Origin: Pseudomonas sp. PICF141
GTDB lineage: Bacteria > Pseudomonadota > Gammaproteobacteria > Pseudomonadales > Pseudomonadaceae
Assembly (NCBI RefSeq): GCF_002286815.1
Contig: NZ_MUNM01000017.1
Coordinates: 37,558 to 101,557 of the forward strand
DNA: 64,000 bases
Reading direction: 5' to 3'
Part shown: positions 44,127 through 52,771 of the stretch, one piece after another
Numbering within the stretch: position 1 is the first letter of the stretch
Layout of the letters: every line of letters starts with the position of its first letter
The notes under the pieces: generated by a model
Database searches by the model: none
What the model was told of the DNA's origin: nothing
The model's input: only the letters and a program-made list of their open reading frames with translations
Made by a program: the position numbers and the translations under genes

Positions 44127-45808
44127 GGTTGCATCTCCAACAGCGCAGCCGTGGGTTGCGGGCCCGGAACCACACGGGTGCCGAATACCGCCATCACATA
44201 TTGCTGCGGGTTGTTCAATGCGTCGGCCGCCGCTTGGGTATAGCGCAGCAGCGGTTCAGCCTTGAACGTCAGCGCAATGCTCAGCCCCAACAGAATGACG
44301 ATCGGCACGCACTCCAGACGCCGCAGCAAGGGCGATGGACGCTCTTGCGGGGTCCAGAAGCGCTGGATGCCCAAACGTGAGAAAGCGATCAATGAGGCCA
44401 ACCCGGACAAGATTAACAGGGCGAAGAACCCCCACGCGCCGTTCGAAACCGGTTCATCGCCGCCATTGCCAACGCCCAGCGGATTGAGCAGGGCGCTGAG
44501 CAAACTGAGTTTGCCGATAAACCCGGAAAGCGGCGGCATGCCGATGATCAGCAGGGCGCAGGCGATAAAGCTCAAACCGAGGAAAGCCATGGTCCAGGGA
44601 ATCACCTGTCCGACCACGGCTTTGCGGTCGTCATCGAGGTTGAAGCCTCTGGGCGGCTGCAAGGATTCCAGGGGCCGTGGCAGCAACTCGCCGTCATCGA
44701 ACAGCGGCATTTCGTTGGCCGACCGCGAGCGCTCGATCAACTCGGCGAGCAAGAGCAGCGCGCTCAAGGCCAGGGTCGAGCTGACCAGATAGAACAGCGC
44801 CGCGCCGATCAGATTCGGCTGGGCAAAACCGATGGCCGACAACAGAATGCCGGCCGACACCAGGATGCTCAGGCTGGCCATGCGTTCCAGGCGTTGCGCG
44901 GCGAGGATCGCCACGGCGGCGCAGACGATGGTCGCCATGCCGCCGTAGATCAACCAGTCGCCACCGAAGTACGCGGATGCCCCGGCCTGGCCGGAGAACA
45001 GCAGCGTCCACAGGCGCAGCAAGGTGTAGACGCCGACCTTGGTCATGATCGCGAACATCGCCGCCACTGGCGCGCTGGCTGCGGAATAGGCCGGCACCAG
45101 CCAGAAATTCAGCGGCCACATGCCGGCCTTGGCCAGGAACGCCACCGCCAGAATCGCTGCCCCGGCGTGAAGCAAGCCGCGATCGGCTTCCGGCACCAGC
45201 GGGATTTTCAGCGCCAGGTCGGCCATGTTCAGCGTACCGGTGACGCCGTAGATCAGCGCCGCGCCAATCAGAAACAGCGACGAGGCCAGCAGGTTGATCG
45301 AGATGTAATGCAGGCCCGACGACACTCGCGCCCGACCCGAACCGTGCAGCATCAGCCCGTAAGAGGCGGCCAGCAGCACTTCGAAAAACACGAACAGGTT
45401 GAACAGGTCTGCCGTCAGGAAGGCGCCGTACAGGCCCATCAACTGAATCTGGAACAGCGCGTGGAAACTCGAACCGGCACCGTCCCAGCGCGCCATGGCG
45501 AACAACAGGGCGCTGACGCCGATGATTCCGGTCAGCACCAGCATCAGCGCCGACAGACGATCGACCACCAGCACAATACCGAACGGCACCTGCCAGTTGC
45601 CCGGCAGGTACACACCGATGGAGCCCGGCACGCCGGTGGTTTGCGTCCATTGCAGCAGCATGACGGCAATGCCCAACCCCAGCAGGCTGGAGAACAGGTT
45701 GATTTTGGCTTTTAACGGGCGGTGTTTTTCGCCCAGCATCAGCATCACCGCGGCGGTCAGCAGCGGTAGCAGAATGGGGGCTGCGATCAGGTGCGCCATC
45801 GGATTCAT
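44123..45808 (-). CDS. mnhD: Mrp-type antiporter subunit D (ND2/NuoN-like)
   Basis: A 561-residue polytopic protein related to the proton-pumping subunits of complex I. Conserved parts include FFEVLLAASYGLMLHGSGRA, HAGAAILAVAFLAKAGMWPL with the channel Lys, and APVAAMFAIMTKVGVYTLLR with a second conserved Lys. The C-terminal about 60 residues extend beyond the core. Overlaps mnhC and mnhE by 4 nt. Confidence 0.92.
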   Translation of the reverse strand: MNPMAHLIAAPILLPLLTAAVMLMLGEKHRPLKAKINLFSSLLGLGIAVMLLQWTQTTGVPGSIGVYLPGNWQVPFGIVLVVDRLSALMLVLTGIIGVSALLFAMARWDGAGSSFHALFQIQLMGLYGAFLTADLFNLFVFFEVLLAASYGLMLHGSGRARVSSGLHYISINLLASSLFLIGAALIYGVTGTLNMADLALKIPLVPEADRGLLHAGAAILAVAFLAKAGMWPLNFWLVPAYSAASAPVAAMFAIMTKVGVYTLLRLWTLLFSGQAGASAYFGGDWLIYGGMATIVCAAVAILAAQRLERMASLSILVSAGILLSAIGFAQPNLIGAALFYLVSSTLALSALLLLAELIERSRSANEMPLFDDGELLPRPLESLQPPRGFNLDDDRKAVVGQVIPWTMAFLGLSFIACALLIIGMPPLSGFIGKLSLLSALLNPLGVGNGGDEPVSNGAWGFFALLILSGLASLIAFSRLGIQRFWTPQERPSPLLRRLECVPIVILLGLSIALTFKAEPLLRYTQAAADALNNPQQYVMAVFGTRVVPGPQPTAALLEMQP

Positions 45809-46149
45809 TCTTTAGGCTCCCGGCCATCCACATGGTCGGTACCGGTCAGGCCCCGGGAGGCGAGCAGCACCACCAGGAACAGCGCGGTCATGGCGAAGCT
45901 GATAACGATTGCGGTCAGCACCAACGCTTGCGGTAGCGGGTCGGTGTAGTGCAGCAAATCCTGAGGCACGCCGTCCTTGATGTTCGGCTCCTTGCCGATG
46001 AACAGGCTGCCCATGCTGAAGATGAACAGGTTGACCCCGTAGGACAGCAAGCACAGGCCCATGACCACCTGGAACGTCCGTGGCCGCAGGACCAGCCACA
46101 CGCCGGACGCGGCCAGCACCCCGATGGCGATTGCGATGACTTCTTCCAT
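45805..46149 (-). CDS. mnhC: Mrp-type antiporter subunit C (NuoK-like)
   Basis: A 114-residue protein with three membrane helices. The NuoK-like core has TFQVVMGLCLLSYGVNLFIF, then PLPQALVLTAIVISFAMTAL. The start overlaps the stop of the A/B subunit gene by 1 nt and the end overlaps mnhD by 4 nt. Confidence 0.9.
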   Translation of the reverse strand: MEEVIAIAIGVLAASGVWLVLRPRTFQVVMGLCLLSYGVNLFIFSMGSLFIGKEPNIKDGVPQDLLHYTDPLPQALVLTAIVISFAMTALFLVVLLASRGLTGTDHVDGREPKE

Positions 46150-49079
46150 CAGATGGCTCCTTGCAGGTCAGCCGCTTTGGCCACGGGTTTGGGTTGCGCG
46201 CTGGTTTTATGACCACGGACCGATTGGTGGGCGAGGGCGGTCAGAATCAGCAGCGTGGAGCCGACTACCACGGCGTACACACCAATGTCGAAGAACAGTG
46301 CGCTGGCGATGTGAATCTCGCCCAGCAGCGGCAATGTGAAATGCCAGGTGTGAGTGGTAAGGAAAGGATACCCGGCCGCCATCGCCCCGAGCCCGGTGAC
46401 CGTGGCAAACAACAGCCCGGTGCTCATCCAGCGCAGCGGCCGCAGGCTCATTTGCGCCTCGACCCACTGGGTACCGGCGACCATGTATTGCAGGATGAAC
46501 GCCACCGACATCACCAGACCGGCGACGAAACCGCCGCCGGGTTGATTGTGCCCGCGCATGAACAAGTACACCGACACCACAAACGCAATCGGTAGCAACA
46601 GACGGACCAGCACCGCTGGCACCATCATGAAACCGAGCGCGGTGTCGCTGGCGTGACGCGGATTGACCAGATCGGTGACCACGTCGGGTGCCAGCAAGCG
46701 CTGTTGGGCCGGCAGTTGCAGGCTTTCTTTTGGCGGACGGAAGCGTCGCAGCAGGGCGAATACAGCAAGAGCCACCGCCACCAGTACAGTGATTTCGCCA
46801 AGGGTGTCGAAGCCACGGAAATCCACCAGCATCACGTTGACCACGTTGCTGCCGCCGCCTTCGGGCAGGGCGCGACTGAGGTAGAACGAGGAAATGTCGT
46901 TGGGCGTCTGGCGGGTCAGCATTGCGTAGGACAGCAGCGCCATGCCGCCACCGACCGCGATCGATAGCAGCAAGTCGCGGATACGGCGGATGCGTGCCTT
47001 GCGCAGGCTGCTCGGCAATGGTGACACCTCTTCGATTCGCCGTGGCAGCCAGCGCAGACCGAGGAGGATCAACACCGTGGTCACCACTTCCACCGCCAAT
47101 TGCGTCAGGGCCAGATCCGGCGCCGAAAACCAGACGAAGGTCACGCAGGTCATCAGGCCGCAGACGCTGACCATGGTCAGGGCGGCGAGCCGGTGATACT
47201 TCGCTTGCCACGCCGCGCCAAGGGCACAGGCAATCGCCAGCAGCCAGAGAGTCACGAACACGATCGAGCCTGGGATTTTCGGCCGGTCGCCCCAACTCAG
47301 GCTGCTGTGCAGCATCGGGATCAGCCCGGCCAGCACGGCGGCGAGTACCAGCAGAAACAGCTGGGTTTGCAGGCGCCGGGTGCTGATTCGCTGCTCCACG
47401 CGACGGGTCAGGCGCATCATGATCACCAGGCCGCGCTCGAACAGGCGTTTGCCGTTGAAGTGGCTGATCAGCGGTGGGTGCGGGAAGCGCCCGCGCTTGA
47501 GCTGATTGCGCAACAGCAGATAAAGGATGATGCCGCAGGACATGGCGATCAGGCTCATGATCATCGGCGCGTTCCAGCCGTGCCAGATCGCCAGGCTGTA
47601 CGGGGGCAGCGTACCGCCCACCACCGGCAATGCCGCCGCCGCGAGCAACGGGCCGACCACTTGAGCAGGGAAGATCCCCACCACCAGACAGGTAAACACC
47701 AGCAATTCCACGGGGGCGCGCATCCAGCGTGGCGGCTCGTGCGGAATGTGCGGCAGGTCGGTGGCGGTCGGGCCGAAGAACACGTCAACGGTGAAGCGCA
47801 GGGAATAGGCCACGCTGAACGTCCCGGCGATGGTCGCGACGATCGGCAGGGTCATCTCGATCCAGGCCGTCGCGTTGATGAACACGGTTTCGGCGAAGAA
47901 CATCTCTTTGGACAGGAAACCGTTGAGCAGCGGCACGCCGGCCATGGACGCACTGGCGACCATGGCCAGGGTGGCGGTGAACGGGATCAGTTTGATCAGG
48001 CCGCTGAGTTTGCGAATGTCCCGGGTGCCGCTTTCGTGGTCGATGATTCCGGCGGCCATGAACAGCGAGGCCTTGAACGTGGCGTGGTTGAGGATATGAA
48101 ACACGGCGGCCACGGCGGCCAACGGACTGTTCAGGCCCAGCAGCAACGTGATCAGGCCCAGGTGGCTGATGGTCGAATAAGCCAGTAGACCCTTGAGGTC
48201 GTTCTGAAACATTGCGCAATAAGCGCCGAGCAACAGCGTGCAGGCGCCAGCCCCGCTGACGATGTAGAACCATTCTTCGCTGCCGGACAGCGACGGCCAC
48301 AGGCGGGCGAGCAGAAACACCCCGGCCTTGACCATGGTCGCCGAATGCAGATACGCCGAGACCGGTGTGGGCGCCGCCATGGCGTGGGGCAGCCAGAAGT
48401 GGAAGGGGAATTGCGCACTTTTGCTCAAGGCGCCGATCAGGATCAGGGGCAGCAGAATAGGGTAGAGGGCATGTGCGCGAATCAGATCGCCAGCGGCCAG
48501 GACCTTGTCCAGGTCATAACTGCCGACCACATGGCCGAGCAGCATGACCCCCGCCAGCAAACACAAGCCACCGGCACCGGTGACCATCAATGCCATATAG
48601 GCACCCCGTCGCGCATCGGCGCGGTGGTGCCAGTAGCCGATCAACAGGAATGAGAACAGGCTGGTCAGCTCCCAGAAAAATACGATCTGGATCAGGTTGC
48701 CGGAAATCACCAACCCCAGCATGGCGCCCATGAACGCCAGGAAAAACGCGAAGAAACGCGGCACCGGATCATCCGGCGACATGTAGTAGCGGGCGTATAA
48801 CGAAACCAGCGTGCCGATGCCCAGCACCAGCATCGAGAACAGCCAGGCGAAACCGTCCATGCGCAGCACGAAGTTCAGGCCCAGGCTCGGTAGCCAGTAG
48901 AATTCCTCGCGGATCACGCCGCCATTGACGATTTGCGGGTACAAGAGCGCGACCTGGACGGTGCCGATCAGGGCCACCAGACCAGCCAACAGCGATTCGG
49001 TGTTACGCGCATTGTGCGGCAGCAAGGCTGCCAGACAGCTGCCGATAAAAGGCAGAAGCAGTAGAACTATCAGAGACAT
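46149..49079 (-). CDS. mnhA: Mrp-type antiporter fused subunit A+B (ND5-like)
   Basis: A 976-residue polytopic protein, first gene of the operon. The N-terminal about 500 residues match the ND5/NuoL family: FFWELTSLFSFLLIGYWHHR, ALSKSAQFPFHFWLPHAMAA (channel Lys), TPVSAYLHSATMVKAGVFLL, LKGLLAYSTISHLGLITLLL. The middle and end carry the MnhA C-terminal and MnhB domains (FRGFDTLGEITVLVAVALAV, RGHNQPGGGFVAGLVMSVAF). A+B fusion is normal for the Pseudomonas Sha/Pha type. The whole operon A-B, C, D, E, F, G is complete with overlapping genes. Confidence 0.92.
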   Translation of the reverse strand: MSLIVLLLLPFIGSCLAALLPHNARNTESLLAGLVALIGTVQVALLYPQIVNGGVIREEFYWLPSLGLNFVLRMDGFAWLFSMLVLGIGTLVSLYARYYMSPDDPVPRFFAFFLAFMGAMLGLVISGNLIQIVFFWELTSLFSFLLIGYWHHRADARRGAYMALMVTGAGGLCLLAGVMLLGHVVGSYDLDKVLAAGDLIRAHALYPILLPLILIGALSKSAQFPFHFWLPHAMAAPTPVSAYLHSATMVKAGVFLLARLWPSLSGSEEWFYIVSGAGACTLLLGAYCAMFQNDLKGLLAYSTISHLGLITLLLGLNSPLAAVAAVFHILNHATFKASLFMAAGIIDHESGTRDIRKLSGLIKLIPFTATLAMVASASMAGVPLLNGFLSKEMFFAETVFINATAWIEMTLPIVATIAGTFSVAYSLRFTVDVFFGPTATDLPHIPHEPPRWMRAPVELLVFTCLVVGIFPAQVVGPLLAAAALPVVGGTLPPYSLAIWHGWNAPMIMSLIAMSCGIILYLLLRNQLKRGRFPHPPLISHFNGKRLFERGLVIMMRLTRRVEQRISTRRLQTQLFLLVLAAVLAGLIPMLHSSLSWGDRPKIPGSIVFVTLWLLAIACALGAAWQAKYHRLAALTMVSVCGLMTCVTFVWFSAPDLALTQLAVEVVTTVLILLGLRWLPRRIEEVSPLPSSLRKARIRRIRDLLLSIAVGGGMALLSYAMLTRQTPNDISSFYLSRALPEGGGSNVVNVMLVDFRGFDTLGEITVLVAVALAVFALLRRFRPPKESLQLPAQQRLLAPDVVTDLVNPRHASDTALGFMMVPAVLVRLLLPIAFVVSVYLFMRGHNQPGGGFVAGLVMSVAFILQYMVAGTQWVEAQMSLRPLRWMSTGLLFATVTGLGAMAAGYPFLTTHTWHFTLPLLGEIHIASALFFDIGVYAVVVGSTLLILTALAHQSVRGHKTSAQPKPVAKAADLQGAI

Positions 49080-49222
49080 AGGCTTCTAATCTGCGGAAGT
49101 TTGGTGAAGCATCATACGTGCCAGTTCCCCCGATCACCAAACGCCAAGCTGTCGCAGAATCCTACAAAGTAAACGGCAAATTCGTGTTTATCATTGTTTC
49201 AGGAGCGCGATTTCGCCTGTTC

Positions 49223-49330
49223 GATCGTTCCCACGCTCCCGCGTGGGAATGCCTCAATGGACGCTCTGCGTCCGCTCGTGGGACGCGGAGCGTCCCGGGC
49301 TGCATTCCCACGCAGAGCATGGGAACGATC
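49223..49330. repeat. Nested inverted repeats, GATCGTTCCCACGC family
   Basis: The outer arms are GATCGTTCCCACGCTCCCGC with GTGGGAATGC and GCATTCCCACGCAGAGCATG with GGAACGATC; an inner pair is GGACGCTCTGCGTCC and GGGACGCGGAGCGTCCC. The right end touches the stop codon of the DMT transporter gene. It lies between the divergently oriented start of mnhA and the end of that gene. Confidence 0.82.
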
Positions 49331-50267
49331 AGTGCTCGGCTTCGCGATCCAGATCGTCCTCAACCTCAAGAACCGCCTTACCCTTGGTCTTCAACTCACT
49401 GACAATCACCGCCGCCACAATCAACCCCGCGCCCACCAACGCAATGGCCGGCAATCGCTCCCCGGCGATCCGCCCGACAATCCCGGCCCAAACCGGCTCA
49501 CCGGCATAGATCAACGTTGCCCGCGTCGGCGACACACTCTTCTGCGCCCAGTTCATCGCCACCTGAATCGCCGCACTCGCCGCGCCTAATCCCAAAGCGC
49601 TGCACAACAGCAACCAGGAGAAACCCGGAATCACTTCCTGAGTCGGCACCACCATCAGAAACGCCAGCACCGAAGTCACCGCCAGCTGCACCACCGTCAC
49701 CCGGCGTACATCGACCTGGCCGGCATAGGTGCTGATCAGAATGATCTCCGCCGCGATCGCCACGGCGCTGATCAGTGTGGCAATTTCACCGGGGCTGAAA
49801 TTGAACGAAGCGCCGGACGGTCCCGACAACAGCATTAACCCGGTAAAGGCCAGCATGATCCCGATGCTCGGCATCAACCCCGGCCGCCGACCCAGGACCA
49901 GCCATTGCAACAACGGCACGAACGGCACATACAGCGCGGTAATGAACGCCGACTGACTGCTGGGAATGCTCTGCAAGCCCACGGTCTGCAAGCCGTAACC
50001 GAGCATGATCGCCACACCGATAAACGCCCCGGCCTTGAGTTCGAACAGGGTCAGTTCGCGCAGATGACGCCAGGAGAACAGCGCCACGATGCTCGCCGCC
50101 GCCGCAAACCGCAGACCGACGAAAAACATCGGCCCACTGACGGTCATTGCATGCTGCACCAGCAAAAAGGTCCCGCCCCAGACCATGGTGATCAGCACCA
50201 ACACGCACTCAGCTTTGCTGAACCGTGAGAAACGGGAGGAAGCAGGGGAGGAGTTCACCGACGTCAT
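49329..50267 (-). CDS. DMT-superfamily (EamA) transporter
   Basis: A 312-residue exporter with ten predicted membrane helices in two EamA repeats: ECVLVLITMVWGGTFLLVQH opens the first, and the second runs from ATLISAVAIAAEIILIS through RATLIYAGEPVWAGIVGRIA to the terminal ALVGAGLIVAAVIVS. An acidic C-terminal tail (EVEDDLDREAEH) lies in the cytoplasm. The frame is open far upstream, but the ATG at 50267 begins the membrane protein. The substrate is unknown (amino acids or metabolites are typical). It is divergent from a cupin regulator, which probably controls it. Confidence 0.85.
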   Translation of the reverse strand: MTSVNSSPASSRFSRFSKAECVLVLITMVWGGTFLLVQHAMTVSGPMFFVGLRFAAAASIVALFSWRHLRELTLFELKAGAFIGVAIMLGYGLQTVGLQSIPSSQSAFITALYVPFVPLLQWLVLGRRPGLMPSIGIMLAFTGLMLLSGPSGASFNFSPGEIATLISAVAIAAEIILISTYAGQVDVRRVTVVQLAVTSVLAFLMVVPTQEVIPGFSWLLLCSALGLGAASAAIQVAMNWAQKSVSPTRATLIYAGEPVWAGIVGRIAGERLPAIALVGAGLIVAAVIVSELKTKGKAVLEVEDDLDREAEH

Positions 50268-50339
50268 GACCTTGCGCGCTACCTGAGGGAGACGCACAAT
50301 GCGCCGGAAGTTGGGCAGTATACTGCGCAACACCATCAA

Positions 50340-50915
50340 GTGAGCAATATAGTGCACAAAGATTCCACCCAACGGGCGTCGGTTCTCCAGCACGTCAGCC
50401 AGAACGTCCGACGTCTGCGCCACGCCGCCGACATGAGCCAGAGCGCCCTGGCCGAAAAGTCCGGGGTCAGCCGCCGCATGCTGGTGGCCATCGAGGCCGG
50501 CGAAAAGAATGTCAGCCTGACCACCCTCGACCGCGTGGCCGAAGCGCTGGAGGTAGCCTTCAGCGACTTGATCCAGGCCCCTGAATCCCGCGACCCGAGC
50601 CGCATCAATGAACTGGCCTGGGCCGGCACGATCCCTGGCAGTAAAGCGGTGTTGCTGGCCAAAGCTACCGCCACTCGTGAAGTGGAACTCTGGGAATGGC
50701 GCCTGGAACCGGGCGAGCATTACCCCTCGGAACCGGATGCCGATGGCTATAGCGAACAGATTTATGTATTCGAAGGTTGTCTGACGTTGATGCTGGGAGG
50801 TCAACCGCAGAAAATCGCCGCTGGTGAGTTCTTCATGTTCGCCAGCAACCAGGCGCATTCCTACCGCAACGAGGGTGATGTGGCGGCGCGGTTTGTGCGT
50901 AATGTGGTGATTTGA
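50340..50915 (+). CDS. XRE-family regulator with C-terminal cupin sensor
   Basis: A 191-residue protein. The N-terminal helix-turn-helix is about 17-72 (VRRLRHAADMSQSALAEKSG, VSRRMLVAIEAGEKNVSLTT). The C-terminal cupin is about 110-190 (EWRLEPGEHYPSEPDADGYS, EQIYVFEGCLTLMLGG, FFMFASNQAHSYRNEG). Regulators of this layout bind a small molecule in the cupin and often control a neighbouring transporter or amino-acid pathway. The start is GTG at 50340, with another GTG at 50352 possible; neither has a clear ribosome-binding site. 72 bp separate it from the divergent DMT gene. Confidence 0.86.
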   Translation: MSNIVHKDSTQRASVLQHVSQNVRRLRHAADMSQSALAEKSGVSRRMLVAIEAGEKNVSLTTLDRVAEALEVAFSDLIQAPESRDPSRINELAWAGTIPGSKAVLLAKATATREVELWEWRLEPGEHYPSEPDADGYSEQIYVFEGCLTLMLGGQPQKIAAGEFFMFASNQAHSYRNEGDVAARFVRNVVI

Positions 50916-50946
50916 TTATTTGTAAACATTGACCAGTGAGAACGCC

Positions 50947-52374
50947 ATGACTGACACCCCAAGCGGACAGGCGAGCGATGCTATCCGTCACGCGGACATC
51001 CTGATCATCGGCGGCGGCCTGAGCGGCGCGATGCTGGCGGCGCAATTATTGCGCCTGCCCGGCAAGCGTCAGGTGTTGGTGATCGAACCTCGCGCCGAAC
51101 TCGGTCGGGGCGAAGCGTACAGCGCGGTCGAACTGGGCCATACGCTTAACGGCAACGCGGCGCGAATGAGCGTCGATCCGGACAACCCCGATGACCTGAC
51201 CCAGTGGCTCACCGAACACATCGCCACCGGTGGCTGGCCGGAGTCGCATCAGCAGTCGGTGCCGATCAGTGAGTTGTTTCCGCCGCGCGGGCTGTTTGGC
51301 GTTTATGTGCAGCAGCGTCTGGCCGAAGCGCAAGCGGTGGGGGCCGGGAACGGTTCAACGGTCGAGCATGTGCGGGCCGAAGTGATTGACCTGCAGATAA
51401 TGGATGATGCGGTGCGGCTGACCTTGAGCGATGGGCAACGCTTGCAGGGCGCTTATACCGTATTGGCAACGGGGATGTTCCCCGCCGCGCGCACGCCGCA
51501 AAAACAATCCAGCGGCCTCAACGCCGCCGCCCTCGATCCGTGGGATGTGGCTGCCATGCGCCAGCTCGATCCGCAGTCCACGGTGCTGATCATCGGTTCC
51601 GGTTTGACCATGGTCGATGCCGTGGTGTCGCTGGAGCAGGCCGGGCATCGCGGGCCGATCGAGGTGTTTTCCCGGCATGGGCTGTTGCCCCATGTGCGGC
51701 GGCAGCCGCCGGAGTGGGTGGATTTCCTCGCCGAGGACCACAGCATTCGCACGCCGCGTCAGTTGATGCGTGAACTGCGCCGACACTGTCGGGAAGCCAT
51801 CGCCCAAGGCATCGACTGGCAGGCTCCGCTCGATACGGTTCGGGCGCACATCGGGCGTTTGTGGAGCCAGGCGAGCGACGTGCAACGCCGGCAGTTCGTG
51901 CGCCATGTGCGGCCGTGGTGGGAAAGCCATCACCATCGCTCGCCACCCTTGAGTGCCGAGTTGGTGGCGCGGCTGCACGGGGAAGGACGCTTGCGGATTC
52001 AGGCTGCATCCTTCAAAGGGCTGGAGCCTTCGTTGAGCGGTGGAGTGAGTATCCGCATCCGTCGCCGTGGCGAGGCCGAGACTTGCATGGTGCATGGCGC
52101 GGCACTGATCAATTCCAGCGGCATCGAATACGACTGGCGCCGCGTGGCGCGGCCATTGCCTCAGCAATTATTGACGCGCGGGCTGGTGCGGCCAGGGCCA
52201 TTGGCGTTGGGCATTGCCGCTGCGGTTGACGGCGCGGTACTAAACGCCGAGGGGCATGTCGCCAACCGTTTGTTCGCCATGGGCCCGCCGCTGCGGGGGA
52301 TGTGGTGGGAGAGCACGGCGGTGACTGACGTGGCGAGCCAGGCCAAGTTGCTTGCGGCGCGGTTGGTGGTTTGA
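50947..52374 (+). CDS. FAD/NAD(P)-binding oxidoreductase (HpyO-like domain)
   Basis: A 475-residue flavoprotein. The N-terminal ADILIIGGGLSGAMLAAQLL is the FAD motif; EAYSAVELGHTLNGNAARMS resembles the NAD_binding_9 family; a second dinucleotide motif (QSTVLIIGSGLTMVDAVVSL) is in the middle. The family includes poorly characterised hydroxylases and oxidoreductases; the substrate is unknown. The ATG at 50947 has GTGAGAAC upstream. It follows the cupin regulator by 31 bp and could be co-transcribed with it. Confidence 0.78.
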   Translation: MTDTPSGQASDAIRHADILIIGGGLSGAMLAAQLLRLPGKRQVLVIEPRAELGRGEAYSAVELGHTLNGNAARMSVDPDNPDDLTQWLTEHIATGGWPESHQQSVPISELFPPRGLFGVYVQQRLAEAQAVGAGNGSTVEHVRAEVIDLQIMDDAVRLTLSDGQRLQGAYTVLATGMFPAARTPQKQSSGLNAAALDPWDVAAMRQLDPQSTVLIIGSGLTMVDAVVSLEQAGHRGPIEVFSRHGLLPHVRRQPPEWVDFLAEDHSIRTPRQLMRELRRHCREAIAQGIDWQAPLDTVRAHIGRLWSQASDVQRRQFVRHVRPWWESHHHRSPPLSAELVARLHGEGRLRIQAASFKGLEPSLSGGVSIRIRRRGEAETCMVHGAALINSSGIEYDWRRVARPLPQQLLTRGLVRPGPLALGIAAAVDGAVLNAEGHVANRLFAMGPPLRGMWWESTAVTDVASQAKLLAARLVV

Positions 52375-52401
52375 CCGAATGCTGGACGGTGTTTTTTCGG
52401 A

Positions 52402-52502
52402 CCTCATCGCGGGCAAGCCCGCTTCCACAGGTATCTGGTTTGACCCAAGAATGCGGGAACGACACGGATCACTGTGGGAGCGGGCTTGCCCGCGATGAGG
52501 CC
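52402..52502. repeat. REP-type inverted repeat pair
   Basis: CCTCATCGCGGGCAAGCCCG with CTTCCACAG, and CTGTGGGAGCGGGCTTGCCC with GCGATGAGG, flank about 43 bp. It belongs to the commonest REP family of the window. Confidence 0.87.
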
Positions 52503-52623
52503 GGTACAGTCGCTACAAAGCCCGGTGTCAGGCAAAGAAAAGCGGATGTATCTATTTCACTTGTCGATTTGTCGAAGCGTCGTCTGATTGTTTATTCGAA
52601 TACGATGCTGGAGATGGGGCTTC

Positions 52624-52756
52624 TGTGGCGAGGGGGCTTGCCCCCGTTGGGTTGCGAAGCGACCCCAAATCCTGCAATCGCATGTTTTCAGGTGCAACGC
52701 CTACACCGGTTTAACGACTGCTGCGCAGCCGAACGGGGGCAAGCCCCCTCGCCACA
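52624..52756. repeat. Composite inverted repeat (GGCGAGGGGGCTTGCCCCC family plus an inserted arm)
   Basis: The outer arms TGTGGCGAGGGGGCTTGCCC with CCGTT and AACGGGGGCAAGCCCCCTCG with CCACA are perfect complements about 80 bp apart. Just inside the right arm, ACGACTGCTGCGCAGCCGAA belongs to the other repeat family seen at 7644 and 11509. With the preceding REP pair it fills the 397 bp gap 52375-52771; no gene was seen there. Confidence 0.82.
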
Positions 52757-52771
52757 ATAGGTTCCACTGAC

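Noticed and set aside
49329..50858. Minus-strand frame of 509 residues treated as a single fusion protein
   Set aside because: Only the last 312 residues are a DMT transporter; the rest is antisense to the cupin regulator.
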